A DNA stretch of 64,000 nt from Hirundichthys speculiger. Taxonomy: Eukaryota; Chordata; Actinopteri; Beloniformes; Exocoetidae. The stretch is from positions 620,001-684,000 of the forward strand of contig JAGFBZ010000725.1 in the NCBI GenBank assembly GCA_018398805.1, written 5' to 3'. Every line of letters starts with the position of its first letter. Position 1 is the stretch's first letter. Position numbers and translations under genes: made by a program. Shown here piece by piece: positions 1-18,228 of the stretch. The notes under the pieces were generated by a model. That model worked only from the letters and a program-made list of their open reading frames with translations. It did not search any database and was not told the DNA's origin.

Positions 1-1062
1 CATTTCAGGATCCCTCCATCATTTCAGGGTCCCTCCATCATTTCAGGATCTTTCCATCATTTCACAATCTTTCCATCACTTCAGGATCCCTCCATCATTC
101 CAGGATTCCCTCCATCATTTCAGGATCTTTCCAGCATTTCGGGATCTTTCCAGCCTTTCAGGATCCCTCCATCATTTCTGGATCCCTCTATCATTTCAGG
201 ATCCTTCCATCACTTCAGGATCCCTCCATCATTCCAGGATTCTTCCATCATTTCAGGATCCCCCCATCATTTCAGGATCTTTCCATCACTTCACAATCTT
301 TCCATCACTTCAAGATCCCTCCATCATTCCAGGATCCCTCCATCATTTCAGGATCCCTCCATCATTTCTGGATCCTTCCATCATTTCAGGATCCCTCCAT
401 CATTTCAGGATCTTTCCAGCATTTCAGGATCTTTCCAGCATTTCAGGATCCGTCCATCATTTCTGGATCCCTCCATCATTTCTGGATCCTTCCATCATTT
501 CAGGATCCCTCCATCATTTCAGGATCCCTCCATCATTTCTGGATCCTTCCATCATTTCAGGATCCCTCCATCATTTCAGGATCCTTCCATCACTTCATGA
601 TCCCTCCATCATTCCAGGATCCTTCCATCATTTCAGGATCCCTCCATCATTTCTGGATCCCTCCATCATTTCAGGATCCCTCCATCACTTCAGGATCCCC
701 CCCATCATTCCAGGATCTTTCCAGCATTTCAGGATCCCTCCATCATTTCTGGATCCCTCCATCATTTCAGGATCTTTCTATCACTTCAAGATCCCTCCAT
801 CATTTCAGGATCTTTCCATCATTTCAGGATCCTTCCATTATTTCAGGATCTTTCCAGCATTTCAGGATCCTTCCATCATTTCAGGATCTTTCCATCACTT
901 CAGGATCCCTCCATCATTCCAGGATCCCTCTGTCATTTCAAGATCCCTCCATCATTTCTGGATCCTTCCATTACTTCAGGATCCCTCCATCATCTCTGGA
1001 TCCTTCCATTATTTGAGGATCCCTCTATCATTTCTGGAACCTTCCATTATTTCAGATCCTTC
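1..1062. repeat. 19-bp minisatellite
   Basis: Tandem array of a 19-bp unit, approximately ATCCCTCCATCATTTCAGG, with variants (cacttcagg, atttctgg, atctttccagc). It starts before the window and decays at about 1060. Since 19 is not a multiple of 3, it yields a spurious open frame of Ser/Pro/Phe-rich repeats. It lies in the DAPK2 intron upstream of the first visible exon. Confidence 0.95.
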
Positions 1063-1824
1063 CTAAAATGCTGGCTAAGGCTAAGGAGAGCTGCATTTTT
1101 CACAGTCCCGTTAACCCCCAAAAAATAGTATTAGCAAGTGCATAAATTATAGCAACACAGTATTCATGCTAATGACTGAGGACATTCTCCTGATTAACAA
1201 AAATATATGTTTCTTGAATAAAAATATAAAATCTGAAAAATGATTAAGGTAACAGGACAGTAAATTGAGATTGGCTGTGTTAGACATAGTTTCAAAATCA
1301 CGAAATATACGGACCACAAAAACAGAGAAGTTATCTTTGACCTTCCCGTGACCTTCAGGAGATCTAGTTCTGTCCTAAACTGTTCATGAGTGTTATGGTA
1401 ACAGCACTGAGTGAAAACCTGGGGACCTGACTAAAATCTGCAATTTAACTAATATATTATGAATCTTTCGTAAAGAAAATATATTCAGAGCATTTATAAT
1501 AGCTGGATTTTCAGAGCAACACACAAAAAATGTGATTTTTGAAGGACAGTAACCATGAAATGTCACAGTGAAGAGGAGTGTTTGAGAGTGGGGACAGGTA
1601 TTAAATGCACTCTTTCCTGTATTTTAGGTCTTTTTTTTTTTGTTCATATATGAAAGAATATATTTGGAATTTGGAAATGCACAAATGTGCAGGACACTTT
1701 GCGTGATAATAAAATGTATTTTACTGTAAATATTAATCTGTATTTATATGGCACCCATTTAGTCGAATGACTCACCGCTCGACCAGCTTGGGCCGCTGTA
1801 GTTACTCTTCTACAGTCTGTGGCC
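1063..1824. other. DAPK2 intron, unique AT-rich sequence
   Basis: No exon, RNA gene or recognisable transposon seen. A short T-run lies near 1630. Confidence 0.6.
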
Positions 1825-2352
1825 ACCTTCACCCCCAGACCCTTCCCAGACCCCTCCCAGACCACCCCCCAGACACTCCAGACCCCTCCCAGACCACCCC
1901 CCAGACCCTCCAAGACCCCCCCAAAACTCTCCAGACCCCCCAGAACCCCCCAGACCGCCCCCCAGACCACCCACAGACCCTCCCAGACACCCCCAGACAC
2001 CCCCAGACTCCTCCCAGACCCTCCCAGGTCCTCCCAGGCCCTCCCAGAACCCCCCCCCCCCCAGAACCCCCAGACCCTCCCAGATCTCCACAGACCCCGC
2101 AGACCCTCCCAGACCCTCCCAGGCCCTGCCCCAGACCACCCCCCAGACTCTCCCAGACACCTCCAGACACCCCCAGACACCCCCCAGACCCTCCCAGGCC
2201 CCGCCCCAAACCCTCCCAGACCCTCCCAGACACCTCCAGACACCCCCAGACTCCTCCCAGACCCTCCCAGGCCCCACCCCAGACCACCCCCAGACACCCC
2301 AGACTCCTCCCAGACCCTCCCAGACACCCCCAGACCCCCCCAGACACCCCCC
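1825..2352. repeat. C-rich minisatellite (CTCCCAGACCC-like)
   Basis: Degenerate 10-11-bp tandem units of the type CTCCCAGACCC or CCCCCAGACAC. The + strand is almost all C, A and T, so the complement is G-rich with frequent runs of three or more G. Long open frames on both strands (Pro/Gln-rich on +, Gly/Trp/Val-rich on -) are by-products of the repeat. Confidence 0.93.
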
Positions 2353-2505
2353 AATTTATGTATATGAAACAGAACAGAGGTGGCCCTGCTCCCCAACCTT
2401 GAATCCTGCCAGTCTTTAGAAGGTTCCAGGGGCTTAAAGACCTCCAGTCCTGAGTGAATGTCCTGCTGTATCTACTGCTGTCAGTGACGACGGCTCAGGA
2501 TTTAG

Positions 2506-4788
<2,283 letters not shown>

Positions 4789-4790
4789 TA

Positions 4791-5250
4791 TTGGCCCGAA
4801 TATAGGACGATATTTTATTCAAGAAATCATATTCTCAAAAATGGGGGTCATGTTATATTCGAGGACTAGATTTTTCTATTGTCTCTACACATCTGCGCCA
4901 CTAGATGGAGCTGCACCGAAGTAACCAGTAAGAGAATGGGGCAACATTAACATAATAAACATCAGTTTATTAAAAAGTACTATACCTTGATCTTCATTAA
5001 CATTGAAACCTGACACGTACCTTACCTTAAGTATGGTACCGTACTACCAAAAAAATATGAAATCATTTTAATGTTTAATAAAACATCAGAATGTTATCTC
5101 TATGTGAGTTTTTCTACAATAAATTGTTCAATAAAAAGTTTTTAGGAGTGTCTTTATCGTCTTCAACATATTTTCATTTTCCCAAAATGATACTTGAAAA
5201 ATAGGGGTCGTCTTATAATCAGAGCCGTCCTAAACAGGTATTCGGGCCAA
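4791..5250. mobile_element. 460-bp MITE with TTGGCCCGAATA termini and TA target duplication
   Basis: Terminal inverted repeats TTGGCCCGAATA at the left and TATTCGGGCCAA at the right, flanked on both sides by TA (4789-4790 and 5251-5252). The inner sequence is also partly inverted (aggacga near the left end, tcgtctta near the right). The TA duplication suggests Tc1/mariner-type mobilisation. No transposase is present. It carries a CTCF-like motif at 4898-4911. Confidence 0.85.
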
Positions 5251-6146
5251 TAAGGAAAGTGCATTTAGCATTAATGCCAGTTTTCTAATAAATTTGGTTG
5301 GAAGTCTAATTTCCAATCTCTCAGAAAGCAAAAAACACACAAACCAAATCAAATTACTTTACTAAAACTTCACATGAGAATGTTTTTTTTTTTTTTTACA
5401 ATACCTGTCAAAAAAGTAAATGTACCCATTTACTAAAGTAAATGTGATTCTGTATTTTATTTTATTTTTTATTTTCATTCTACCTACTTTTTTGTATCTG
5501 GTTTAATAAGTTTAAACAGCAGATGGAATCTAAATTATTTCTTAAACAACAACAAATAAAAAGCATACTAATGACTGAATATTGATTTATTTACAGTTAA
5601 ATCCTATTTCATAGAACAACTATCTGATTGTTCTGGACAAACAGGTTCTCTTCTATATTGTCAAAGTCAAATTTTAAGTAACTGACTCACCATATTTTAT
5701 CAAAACAGTGGTGGATGTTGAGTTTGAAAGAACGTTCTTTGTTCTTGGACTTGCTGTGGTCTCCTCCTACTAGAACTTCAACCATCAACCATACAAACAC
5801 CATCAACATGATGCAGCGTGAATGTGGGCCTGATCGTACACTTCACGCTAGCCTCTACCCACTAGCCACTAGCCACTAGCCTCTAGTGCAAATTGCAGGT
5901 TTAGGAACCTTTGCTAACCGCTAATCCAATCTTCCGCTCCCTAATGCCGCTACCCGTTATGCCGACTCCCTTACTCACATTGTAGGCGTGGCAATGGGCG
6001 TGTCTTTTGCTCTTTCTGCAAACTCGGTATCTTGCGATGGCGGGTAGCAGGTAGCGGGTAGTGAATCCACATGTCAGTACACACACCCTCCACTGCGCTC
6101 ATTTAATTACCCACTGATTGATTTAGTAATGTTAGTAATGTTTAGG
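5251..6146. other. DAPK2 intron, with a decayed GGGCCC-family fragment
   Basis: Mostly AT-rich unique sequence. Positions about 5880-6080 (reading from gcaaattgcaggttt to agcgggtagtg) resemble the inner part of the element at 39613-41481, in opposite orientation to its 41290-41430 segment. Nothing coding. Confidence 0.5.
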
Positions 6147-6158
6147 AAAATTGTTTCC

Positions 6159-6283
6159 CGGCCGTCCGGTGGTCAGAGCAGGTGGTCCATCTACAGAGGC
6201 TCCAGTCCTCAACGCAGCGGTCGCGGGTTCGACTTCCGGCCCGTGTGACTCTTTGCTGCAATAAAGTCACTGGAGCCAAAAGA
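6159..6283 (+). mobile_element. tRNA-derived SINE with 12-bp target duplication
   Basis: A 125-bp insertion between two copies of AAAATTGTTTCC (6147-6158 and 6284-6295). It has a pol III box-A-like segment (ggtggtcagagcagg) and a box B (GGTTCGACTTCC near 6227), then a short tail with aataaagtcac. The exact target duplication shows retroposition. It is a SINE, not a functional tRNA gene, because no cloverleaf is kept. Confidence 0.8.
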
Positions 6284-6574
6284 AAAATTGTTTCCATAAT
6301 TATTTACTGCTGACTTACTGATCCAAACTATGTTCCCGGTTTGTTAAAACAGTTTGATGTTCCTTTCTCACAAAAACAAAATTTTTACAGTGAGTAACCA
6401 GATATATTATACACTGTACTTTAAATTAAAAACTGTTAACATTTTGAAAGAACAAAACAAAAAATACAGGAAGTTAAGGTTTATTCAGTTCAAGTTTTAT
6501 TGCACTGTTTTTTATTTTAATAAATATGTGAAAAGAAACTGCATAATGAATGTTGTCCTGCTGTCATTTTTTTA

Positions 6575-7080
6575 TTATTACTAGTATTAGTACTAATAGT
6601 AGTACTAATACTAGTAATAATACTAGAATTAATACTAGTATTAGTACTAATACTAGTACTAATAGTGGTAATAATACTAGTACTAATACTACTAATAATA
6701 CTAGTATTAGTACTAATACTAGTGCTAATACTTGTAATAGTATAAAGTATATAGTATATATATAGTATATATATATATATATACTATATATATATATAGT
6801 ATATATATAGTAAGTAAATAGTATAATAAATTAGTACTAATACTAGTAATAATACTAGTACTAATACTATCAATAATACTAGTACAAATACTAGTATTAT
6901 TACTAATAGTAGTATTATTACTACTATTAGTACTAATACTAGTAATAATACTAGTACTAATACTAGCAATAATACTAGTACAAATACTAGTACAAATACT
7001 AGTGTTAGTACTAATACTAGTAATAATACTAGTACTAATACTAGTATTAGTACTAGTATTATTACTTGAACTAGTAGTAG
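6575..7080. repeat. (ACTAGT/ACTAAT)n hexamer array split by (TA)n
   Basis: Degenerate 6-bp units (ACTAGT, ACTAAT, AATAAT, ATTAGT) at about 6575-6735 and 6830-7080, separated by a TA-rich block at 6738-6815. ACTAGT and AGTACT are self-complementary, so both strands look alike. The Ser/Thr/Asn and Leu/Val open frames here are repeat artefacts. Confidence 0.93.
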
Positions 7081-7205
7081 TAGTAATATTACAGTAACAC
7101 TATAATTATCATTAAATACAGGATACATATGGTACATTCAAATACAGTATAACTACTGTAAATAGACAGTAATAAATACTGTAAATTTACAGCAATGAAC
7201 TGTAG

Positions 7206-7250
7206 AGTTTGAATTTCCCCCCTTTGGGGATGAATAAAGTGAATCTAATC
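7206..7250 (+). mobile_element. CR1/Rex1-like LINE 3' tail fragment
   Basis: gaatttcccccctttgggg followed by atgaataaag matches the usual 3' end of fish CR1/Rex1-type LINEs (gaatttcccc, then rg-ataaag). Only the extreme tail is visible, as expected for a severely 5'-truncated copy. Confidence 0.5.
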
Positions 7251-7506
7251 TAGATTTATTTCCAGTAATATACTGTAATTCTGGCTGCTGCCAGTAAATT
7301 ACTGTAAATGAACAGTGTGAGCAAATATTAATTTATTATCACTAATTTTATTAAATCTTAATTGAATAAACAATGCTAAGTAAAAATAAACTCCCCAAGC
7401 AGAATAAAAACCTTTAAGCCAAACTCCCCTTTAAGGGCATTTATCCGGTTCACTGGTGTCATCTTTAAGGATCAGAGGATCACGTCGGGTTTGAACCCAA
7501 CAGTGA

Positions 7507-10946
<3,440 letters not shown>

Positions 10947-11017
10947 TAATGATTGACATCGCAGAGCAGCAGAGTTGTGCTTTAAATCTGTGGCGCTCAT
11001 GATTGTTTGTTTCACAG

Positions 11018-11063
11018 GAAGAGATTAACCATTCAAGACGCTCTCAATCACCCATGGATCAAG
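11018..11063 (+). CDS. dapk2: DAPK2 coding exon: end of kinase domain
   Basis: A 46-bp exon after ttcacag reading KRLTIQDALNHPWIK, the last helix of the kinase domain (consensus R-T-x-x-A-L-x-H-P-W). Donor gtaaac. In calmodulin-dependent family members the autoinhibitory segment normally follows here; in this gene the next exon encodes the DRP-1beta-type tail instead. Confidence 0.95.
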
Positions 11064-11095
11064 GTAAACCCAACCTCATGAGGAGATAACACAAG

Positions 11096-11564
11096 AGAGG
11101 ATACATTATTCAGTTCTCCGCCACTACACAACAAGGTATACAAGTAACGCGAAGCCAGCCGGGACCGCCGGTCCGGCAGCAAACATCGTAAAGTAAAGTA
11201 AAAAAATAAATGTTACGCAACAACCATGTTAATTCATTAAAAAAAATCTCCAACAAAGACAATAAGAATATTTTGTAAAATTTATATCTTTAAGAACTAC
11301 GAAGATACTTACATTTGGAGCTAGTTTTTTTGTCGCCATCCTTTTCGAAGATGTCTTGGCTAAATTACCCAATGCCTTCTGGGTAGCACTTACTACCAAG
11401 GGTGGTGCCGGAGAATCTCAATTTTGAGGGCGATACGGCCCTCAAACTCATCCCTCCATATGACTTTCTATCGGGACAGCACTTGCATTTAGCGGGAGTG
11501 CGCATTTTTGAGATTGAGGGTTGAGATTGAGGGTTAAGGGAGGAATTGGAATTCCCCCCAATAA
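11096..11564 (-). mobile_element. Harbinger-like element, truncated copy in DAPK2 intron
   Basis: Shares sequence with 59234-60545 and, in reverse, with 54820-55370: cactacacaacaagg, gccggtccggcagca, tgtcgccatcc, and the terminus ttgagggttaagggagg, aattggaattc. Only one terminus is present; the other half is missing. It keeps an empty site (gTTAAttcatt near 11229) for the piggyBac-like insertion carried by the copy at 58675-60550. Confidence 0.8.
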
Positions 11565-11698
11565 TGAGCAAAACTGCTCCCAAACAAACCAACGTCACTT
11601 GTTCCCACAGGATCAAACATTTCATTTTACCTGGTCCTCTGTCTTTGGAAAGATGTTTTTTTTTAACTCATGTTTCTTTCATCCTTGTATCCTTTCAG

Positions 11699-12355
11699 TC
11701 CAATGAGCACAAGGAGGAAAGTAAGGCCCAGGAGCCGAAGAAACGGGAGCGGCGCCAGCTGAAGACCAAGCGTCTCAGAGAGTACACCATCAAGTCCCAC
11801 TCCAGCATGCCGCCCAACAACACCTACGTGAACTTTGAGCGCTTCGCCCAGGTGGTGGAGGACATCGACCAGATGGAGACCTCGTTCGTCAGCCTGGCGG
11901 CGGCCCACGACTCCCTGCAGGAGGACATCGACGCCATGGTGTCCATTTACAACGAGAAGGAGGCCTGGTACAAGGAGGAGAGCGAGAGCGTCCGCCACGA
12001 GCTCTCCCAGATCCGCTACGAGTTCAGGAAGGTGGAGGCCTCCAAGAGGTGCCTGCAGGACGACATGCAGGCGTTCGGCTGCGCCCTGGACGCCGTCGGC
12101 GAGCGCTACCAGGAGCGGCAGAGCCACTTCGACGCCCTGCGCCTCGACATCAGCAACGAGCTGAAGTGGGTGCAGGAGGTGGTGGGGTCGTTCCCGGTGG
12201 ACGGAGGAGGCGGAGGGTACCCCAACTGCAGCTTCTCCACCGTCTTCAGCAACGACGTGAACGAAGCTCTCAAAGAGCTGCTGAGCCGCTCCTGCGGAGG
12301 AGAGCTGCTGTCCGGGATCAACCTGGACTTCACCGAGACGGGACAGCAAAGATGA
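11699..12355 (+). CDS. dapk2: DAPK2 terminal coding exon: DRP-1beta-like coiled-coil C-terminus
   Basis: Runs from the acceptor cctttcag to a TGA at 12353-12355, 218 codons in frame with HPWIK. A basic stretch (KKRERRQLKTKRLREYT) leads to HSSMPPNNTYVNFERFA, then heptad-rich helices (about residues 55-145 of the exon: MVSIYNEKEAWYKEESESV and RHELSQIRYEFRKVEASKR), then a Gly-rich loop and ELLSRSCGGELLSG. This matches, as I recall it, the C-terminus of the long human DAPK2 isoform (about 488 residues), not the shorter isoform with the calmodulin-binding tail. The role of the tail is inferred to be oligomerisation or partner binding. Codon use is strongly GC-rich at third positions. No frame damage seen. 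Confidence 0.95.
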   Translation, partial: SNEHKEESKAQEPKKRERRQLKTKRLREYTIKSHSSMPPNNTYVNFERFAQVVEDIDQMETSFVSLAAAHDSLQEDIDAMVSIYNEKEAWYKEESESVRHELSQIRYEFRKVEASKRCLQDDMQAFGCALDAVGERYQERQSHFDALRLDISNELKWVQEVVGSFPVDGGGGGYPNCSFSTVFSNDVNEALKELLSRSCGGELLSGINLDFTETGQQR

Positions 12356-12480
12356 GCCACCGCGAGTCCAGGTACAGGAGGACCAGGACCAGGACCAGGT
12401 CACGACCGGACAAGTGTTTGACAAAGGTGGCATTTTATCTGCGTTTTTCACAAGTATTTCATGAATAAAAATCAAACATA
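12356..12480 (+). other. dapk2: DAPK2 3' UTR with polyadenylation signal
   Basis: AATAAA at 12464-12469, about 110 bp after the stop codon, suggests a very short 3' UTR. This is the only good signal before the hAT insertion at 12830. Confidence 0.7.
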
Positions 12481-12829
12481 GAGGCTCAGACTTCTTTTTA
12501 AATCTATCTTAAACCCGCGGCCAGGAACAAGGTTTCAAGGTTGTGTGGTCTGGTTGTTAAGTCCAGTTTACAGATTTGTCACCGGACTGGTTCCCCACTG
12601 GTTCTGCTCTGAGAAGCTGCTCGCAGGTCCATTGGATTTATGGCACCGGTTCAGGCTCGTGACAAGACTCGCATCATCATGAACCTTCTACTTCCTGTTC
12701 ATAGATGAGACTGAAGCACCTAGCAGCATCTTCAGTCGGTCCGGGGTCTGATCTTGACGGGAAGACAACGGTCTGGTGCAGACCTTCATTTGGAGTGGTG
12801 GTGATGATCGTCTTCTAGAAAGTCATGAC
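12481..12829. other. Intergenic unique sequence
   Basis: No gene, RNA or transposon recognised. No calmodulin-binding alternative last exon of DAPK2 seen. Confidence 0.55.
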
Positions 12830-13991
12830 TAGGGTTGGGCACCGAAAAACTATTCCAAGTAGGAATCGGTTCCTAACATCCAGTTCTGGAATTGTTTAGA
12901 TAATTTTTGATTTTCGATTCCTTTTTTCGTTTTACTAAATGTCTGCGCTAATTTTTTTGTTTTTTGTTTTGTTTTGTTTTGATTTACTGCACTAGTTTGT
13001 TGATGTCACTCTGCCCGACGTACTCAACTCCGTGCTGGTGTCGACATCACGTCCGTCGCAGACGAGACTTCACTCGCCACAACATGGATCCCGAGAGACG
13101 CCACTCTCGAGTTTGGCTGCATTTCAGTCCAGGAAATGAAAGCTAGCTGGCGCAGTGCAACACCTGCGGGAAGCGTGTAACTGCCAAAGGAGGGTTCACG
13201 ACTAATATGGCAAAACACCTTCGCCTGCATGGCATCACAAAAATAAACGAGTGTACCGTATTTAATTCACTGCGTTGCTCCCGTCGCTTCTTCGACTGTT
13301 ACAGAGTCCGTCTTCATCCAGAAACTCTTGCCTTCTCATCTGCAGTGGTACCTCTACTTACGAACGTTTCTACATACAAATGTTTCTGGTTACGAAACGC
13401 AACAACGGGAAAATATTGCCTCTAGTTACGAAAGAAATTTCAGTATATGAAAGGCAAGCATACAGTAGCGCTGCTACTCACTTTACTGAATGTAAACATA
13501 GTTGTCAGCTCTGTATCTCGGTTTGAAATTGGTGCGTCCGAGCTGCTCTGCTATTGGCTATCGGCTAGCATCTTCCTGGCATCCCATTGGCTAGGAGGCC
13601 CCCTTGTCTGTATGAGCGTAACCCAGCAACCCAGTCTGTTTCTGAAAGAGCAGATATGGTTGTCTTCCTAAACAAAAACTGTTGATTTCGTTTTTTGTTG
13701 GGCAAAATGTATTTTGGAGGCCAACTGCCAACTGTAAGTTGTTTAACATTTAGGCTGTAAGTGAATTCTGTGTCTGCATATGTGCATGCAAGCAGGTGTA
13801 AGAATAAAAATGGCCTGTCTCCTGTGTAAATGTAAATTCTACTGTTAGATAAGTCACGACGTGTCGACCTACACATCAAAGAATCGGAATCGAGAATCGT
13901 TTTGAACAGGAATCGAAACAGAGAATCGGAATCAGAATCAGAATCAGAATCAGAATCAGAGTCGTTAAAATCCAAACGATGCCCAACCCTA
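12830..13991 (+). mobile_element. hAT transposon, 8-bp TSD GTCATGAC
   Basis: Termini TAGGGTTGGGCA ... TGCCCAACCCTA, flanked by perfect GTCATGAC duplications (12822-12829 and 13992-13999). It carries a degenerate hAT transposase start: a BED zinc finger with one in-frame stop at about 13082-13240 (VWLHFSPGNES, stop, LAQCNTCGKRVTAKGG, then TNMAKHLRLHG). Inner sequence 13345-13470 (tacttacgaacgtt, ggttacgaaacg) looks like another decayed repeat. An (ATCAGA)n run lies at 13930-13960 near the right end. Confidence 0.93.
13082..13240 (+). pseudogene. hAT transposase BED zinc-finger remnant
   Basis: The pattern VW-x-HF ... C-x2-C ... N-x-AKHLRLH is a BED finger, the DNA-binding N-terminus of hAT transposases. 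A TAG interrupts it after GNES, and no catalytic region follows. Non-functional. Confidence 0.75.
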
Positions 13992-14706
13992 GTCATGACT
14001 AGAACAAAGTGGTCCAGCGGCATGTAGGACACAGTATGAGACCATCCCTTCATGTTACTGTAGATTAGAGCCTTGATCCCTGAAATGAGTCATGAGTGTA
14101 ACTGCAGGTCTGGGAATATTGATCCACGTCGAACATCGAGATAAACATGCTGATCAAGACACTGAGAAGATTTAATCAGCTTATTTTGACAGGTTCCTTC
14201 ATGTTTAACAAGCTGTAACGGAAGATCCACCGGCTCAGAACAGCTCGAACTCACTTTAAAGCTCGACTCACGTAGACCACACGCGAGCCCTATGGCGGTT
14301 TTGTCGTTCATCGAAGTGCGTTGTTGCTGTCGCTCTGTAATTCCACCATCGACCGCCAGAGGGCAGCACAGGTTCTTTCCTTCCTTGGAGCGAGAATATC
14401 TCGTTTCACAGGCACTGCAGCAAAATGTAGGTTCAACCCAACATGAAAACGCCACAGAAGAGGTAGCGGCGAGAAATACGACAAAGAAGAAATGTGCCAG
14501 GCCAACCAGCTGACAGGATTTGCTGTTACATTTCTACATCAGGGTCTGCTGTAGCTTTTGATCTTAGATCTCCTGAAGGTCAAAAGTAAGTTCTCCATTT
14601 TTGCTGTCCGTATATTTCATGATTTTGAAACTATGACAAATAAGGTCAATCTCAACTTACTGTCCTGTTACTTAAACTTTTGTTTATATGTTCTTTACTC
14701 AATAAA
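13992..14706. other. Intergenic unique sequence with a CTCF-like motif
   Basis: No gene seen. CCGCCAGAGGGCAG at 14353-14366 fits the CTCF core consensus CCASYAGRKGGCRS at 13 of 14 positions on the + strand. Confidence 0.5.
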
Positions 14707-15379
14707 TACCGTATTTTCCGGACTATACGCCGCTACTTTTGTCCCGCGCTTTAAACCATGAGGCTTATACAGAGATGCGGCTTCTCTATGAATTTTTCTT
14801 CAGCCCTCAGGGGGCGCTCTAGCAGGAAGTACAAAAACCAAAAACAAACCGAGTAGTTAAAGGCTATTCTGTTTTTATTAAGTAGCCTATGTTGGCTATG
14901 CTACTCTACATTCATTTAGCATCAATACCTGTTATTATTGGACAAACTGATTAATCCAGGTGTGTCTGACCATTGTAGCTACTCAGACACACCTGGATTT
15001 ATCAGTTTGTTGGTTCTCCAGTGGATTTCAGGGTTCTGAGCAGACCGGCTGCAGAGGTAAGGTTTTAATCGCAGATGCGGACTGGATGCAGCGTGGAGCC
15101 AGCAGGTCCGCGATCCGGCTCCAAAATGGATCTGGCATTGAGAGCAAGTGGACCCCGATACGGGTCCGTTTCGTGGGTCCTTTCCAGATGTCTTTGCTGT
15201 GTGGGGGGGGGGGGTTTCAGGACACAGGAGGAGGAAAAATAAAGCAACTTGGTTTTAGTGTGCAGGAGGAAAATGAATAAAACCATCAATTACTTTTCTG
15301 TTTTGTTTGATCAGAACTTTTACTGCCGTGTTACAGGTTCTGTTCAGAAACAATCAGTTCAGGTTAGGGATATAAGAAT

Positions 15380-16110
15380 ATTCAAATTCAAATTCAAAAA
15401 TACTTTATTAATCCCCCAAGGGGGAAATTCAAGTTTCAGTACACCAGTCTGGTGTACTAGAGGAGCTGCCGGCGTCCAGCGCTCCTTTTCATGCCAGGTC
15501 CCGTGGTCCGAGTGCTAACTCCAGATAACAGCCGCTAAAACAGTTAACAGCCATTAGCAGCCATTAAAACAGTTAACAGCCGTTAGAACCAGTATATCTC
15601 CATAATGATGACAAGTGAGATATCTCCAGGTCAGAGGGCAGACCGTCTCCTCTGGGAAGACCGAGCTCCATTCAGTCCGGCGAGCAACGGAGCCGACCGT
15701 CCCAGAGCCCGGTTCATCATGCGGACTGGACCAGGCCGTTGTCGTCTCCCCCGGCGGTGCTGGACCCCACCAGGTCACCAGACGGCCCCTGCCAGGTCAG
15801 CTGACCCATCCGGCATGTAGACTGCCGGTCACGGCCATGCCGCCGCGGCCACGTCGAGGGCTCCCGTCCCGGCTCCGTGAAGCTGCAGCCCAGATCCAGT
15901 GGCGGTGGTTGCTGCAGGTAGCAGTTCAGGAATACTTAGCTTTCCCGAACTGTCCTCCAGCGACACCGTCCATGTCCGCGGCGGCAGGTCTCCACCAGCC
16001 GCAAGAGGACCGATCCGCCCCCTGCAGACAGTATGTAGACATCCGACCGCAGATCACCACAAACCAGACACAAACTGGAGCGTCCAGCGTCCAGCGTCCA
16101 GCGTCCCAGG
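15380..16110 (-). mobile_element. CR1/Rex1-like LINE 3' region
   Basis: Read on the minus strand it ends gaatttcccccttggggga, ttaataaagtattt, then repeats of gaattt: the CR1/Rex1 tail signature. Upstream of the tail is GC-rich sequence with no intact reverse transcriptase, probably 3' UTR or a related short element. The 5' limit is approximate; short (CCAGCGT) repeats lie at 16080-16105. Confidence 0.55.
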
Positions 16111-16461
16111 GATAAGTCCCCGGAGCAGCAATATGGAAAATTTGATATTTTGATTATAGTGACCAAATTATCACGGTTTACAATATTATCGCGATATTCT
16201 TAATTGCTGTACAAATGTCTAAAAAACACAGACATTTTAATAATTTCACAAAATCTTGTGATTTTCTTGTCATACTAAAACATCAGAAGGCAAAATCTTA
16301 TCAAAATGGAACTTTCACATTTAAAGGGCAAACAACTGGCACAGAAAGAGGTTTTATTTTAAATGAACAAAATAAATAACAGGAACAAAGCTTATTTGAC
16401 TGGTGCAAATTTAAATAAACACTTTAACAACCATAGTAGGTCAAAATATGCAAACAATTAT

Positions 16462-16517
16462 CCATCCATTTTCTATACCCGTTTTATCCTTGAAGGGTCA
16501 CGGGGATCTGCTGGAGC
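16462..16517 (-). mobile_element. 56-bp SINE stub with 12-bp target duplication
   Basis: The minus strand reads gctccagcagatccccgtga, cccttcaaggataaaacggg, tatagaaaatggatgg, identical apart from one or two bases to the 3' end of the SINE at 47793-48195. Flanked by GCAAACAATTAT at 16450-16461 and 16518-16529. Confidence 0.9.
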
Positions 16518-16596
16518 GCAAACAATTATCAGGAACAAAAATTATAGTGCAAATTCAAATGAAATAAACTTTGGACTTTAAGCTGAACCTTAAATA

Positions 16597-18228
<1,632 letters not shown>

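Noticed and set aside
597..1016. 139-residue Ser/Pro/Phe frame
   Set aside because: Product of the 19-bp minisatellite.
6220..6240. tRNA gene suggested by a box B
   Set aside because: No cloverleaf can be drawn, and the segment is a SINE bounded by target duplications.
11663..12475. 270-residue minus-strand frame opposite the DAPK2 last exon
   Set aside because: Shadow of a GC3-rich coding exon. The + frame matches DAPK2 precisely.
15605..16115. Open frames of 71-166 residues in GC-rich DNA
   Set aside because: Lie in a LINE 3' region; Arg/Pro/Ala-rich, overlapping in several frames, with no domain.
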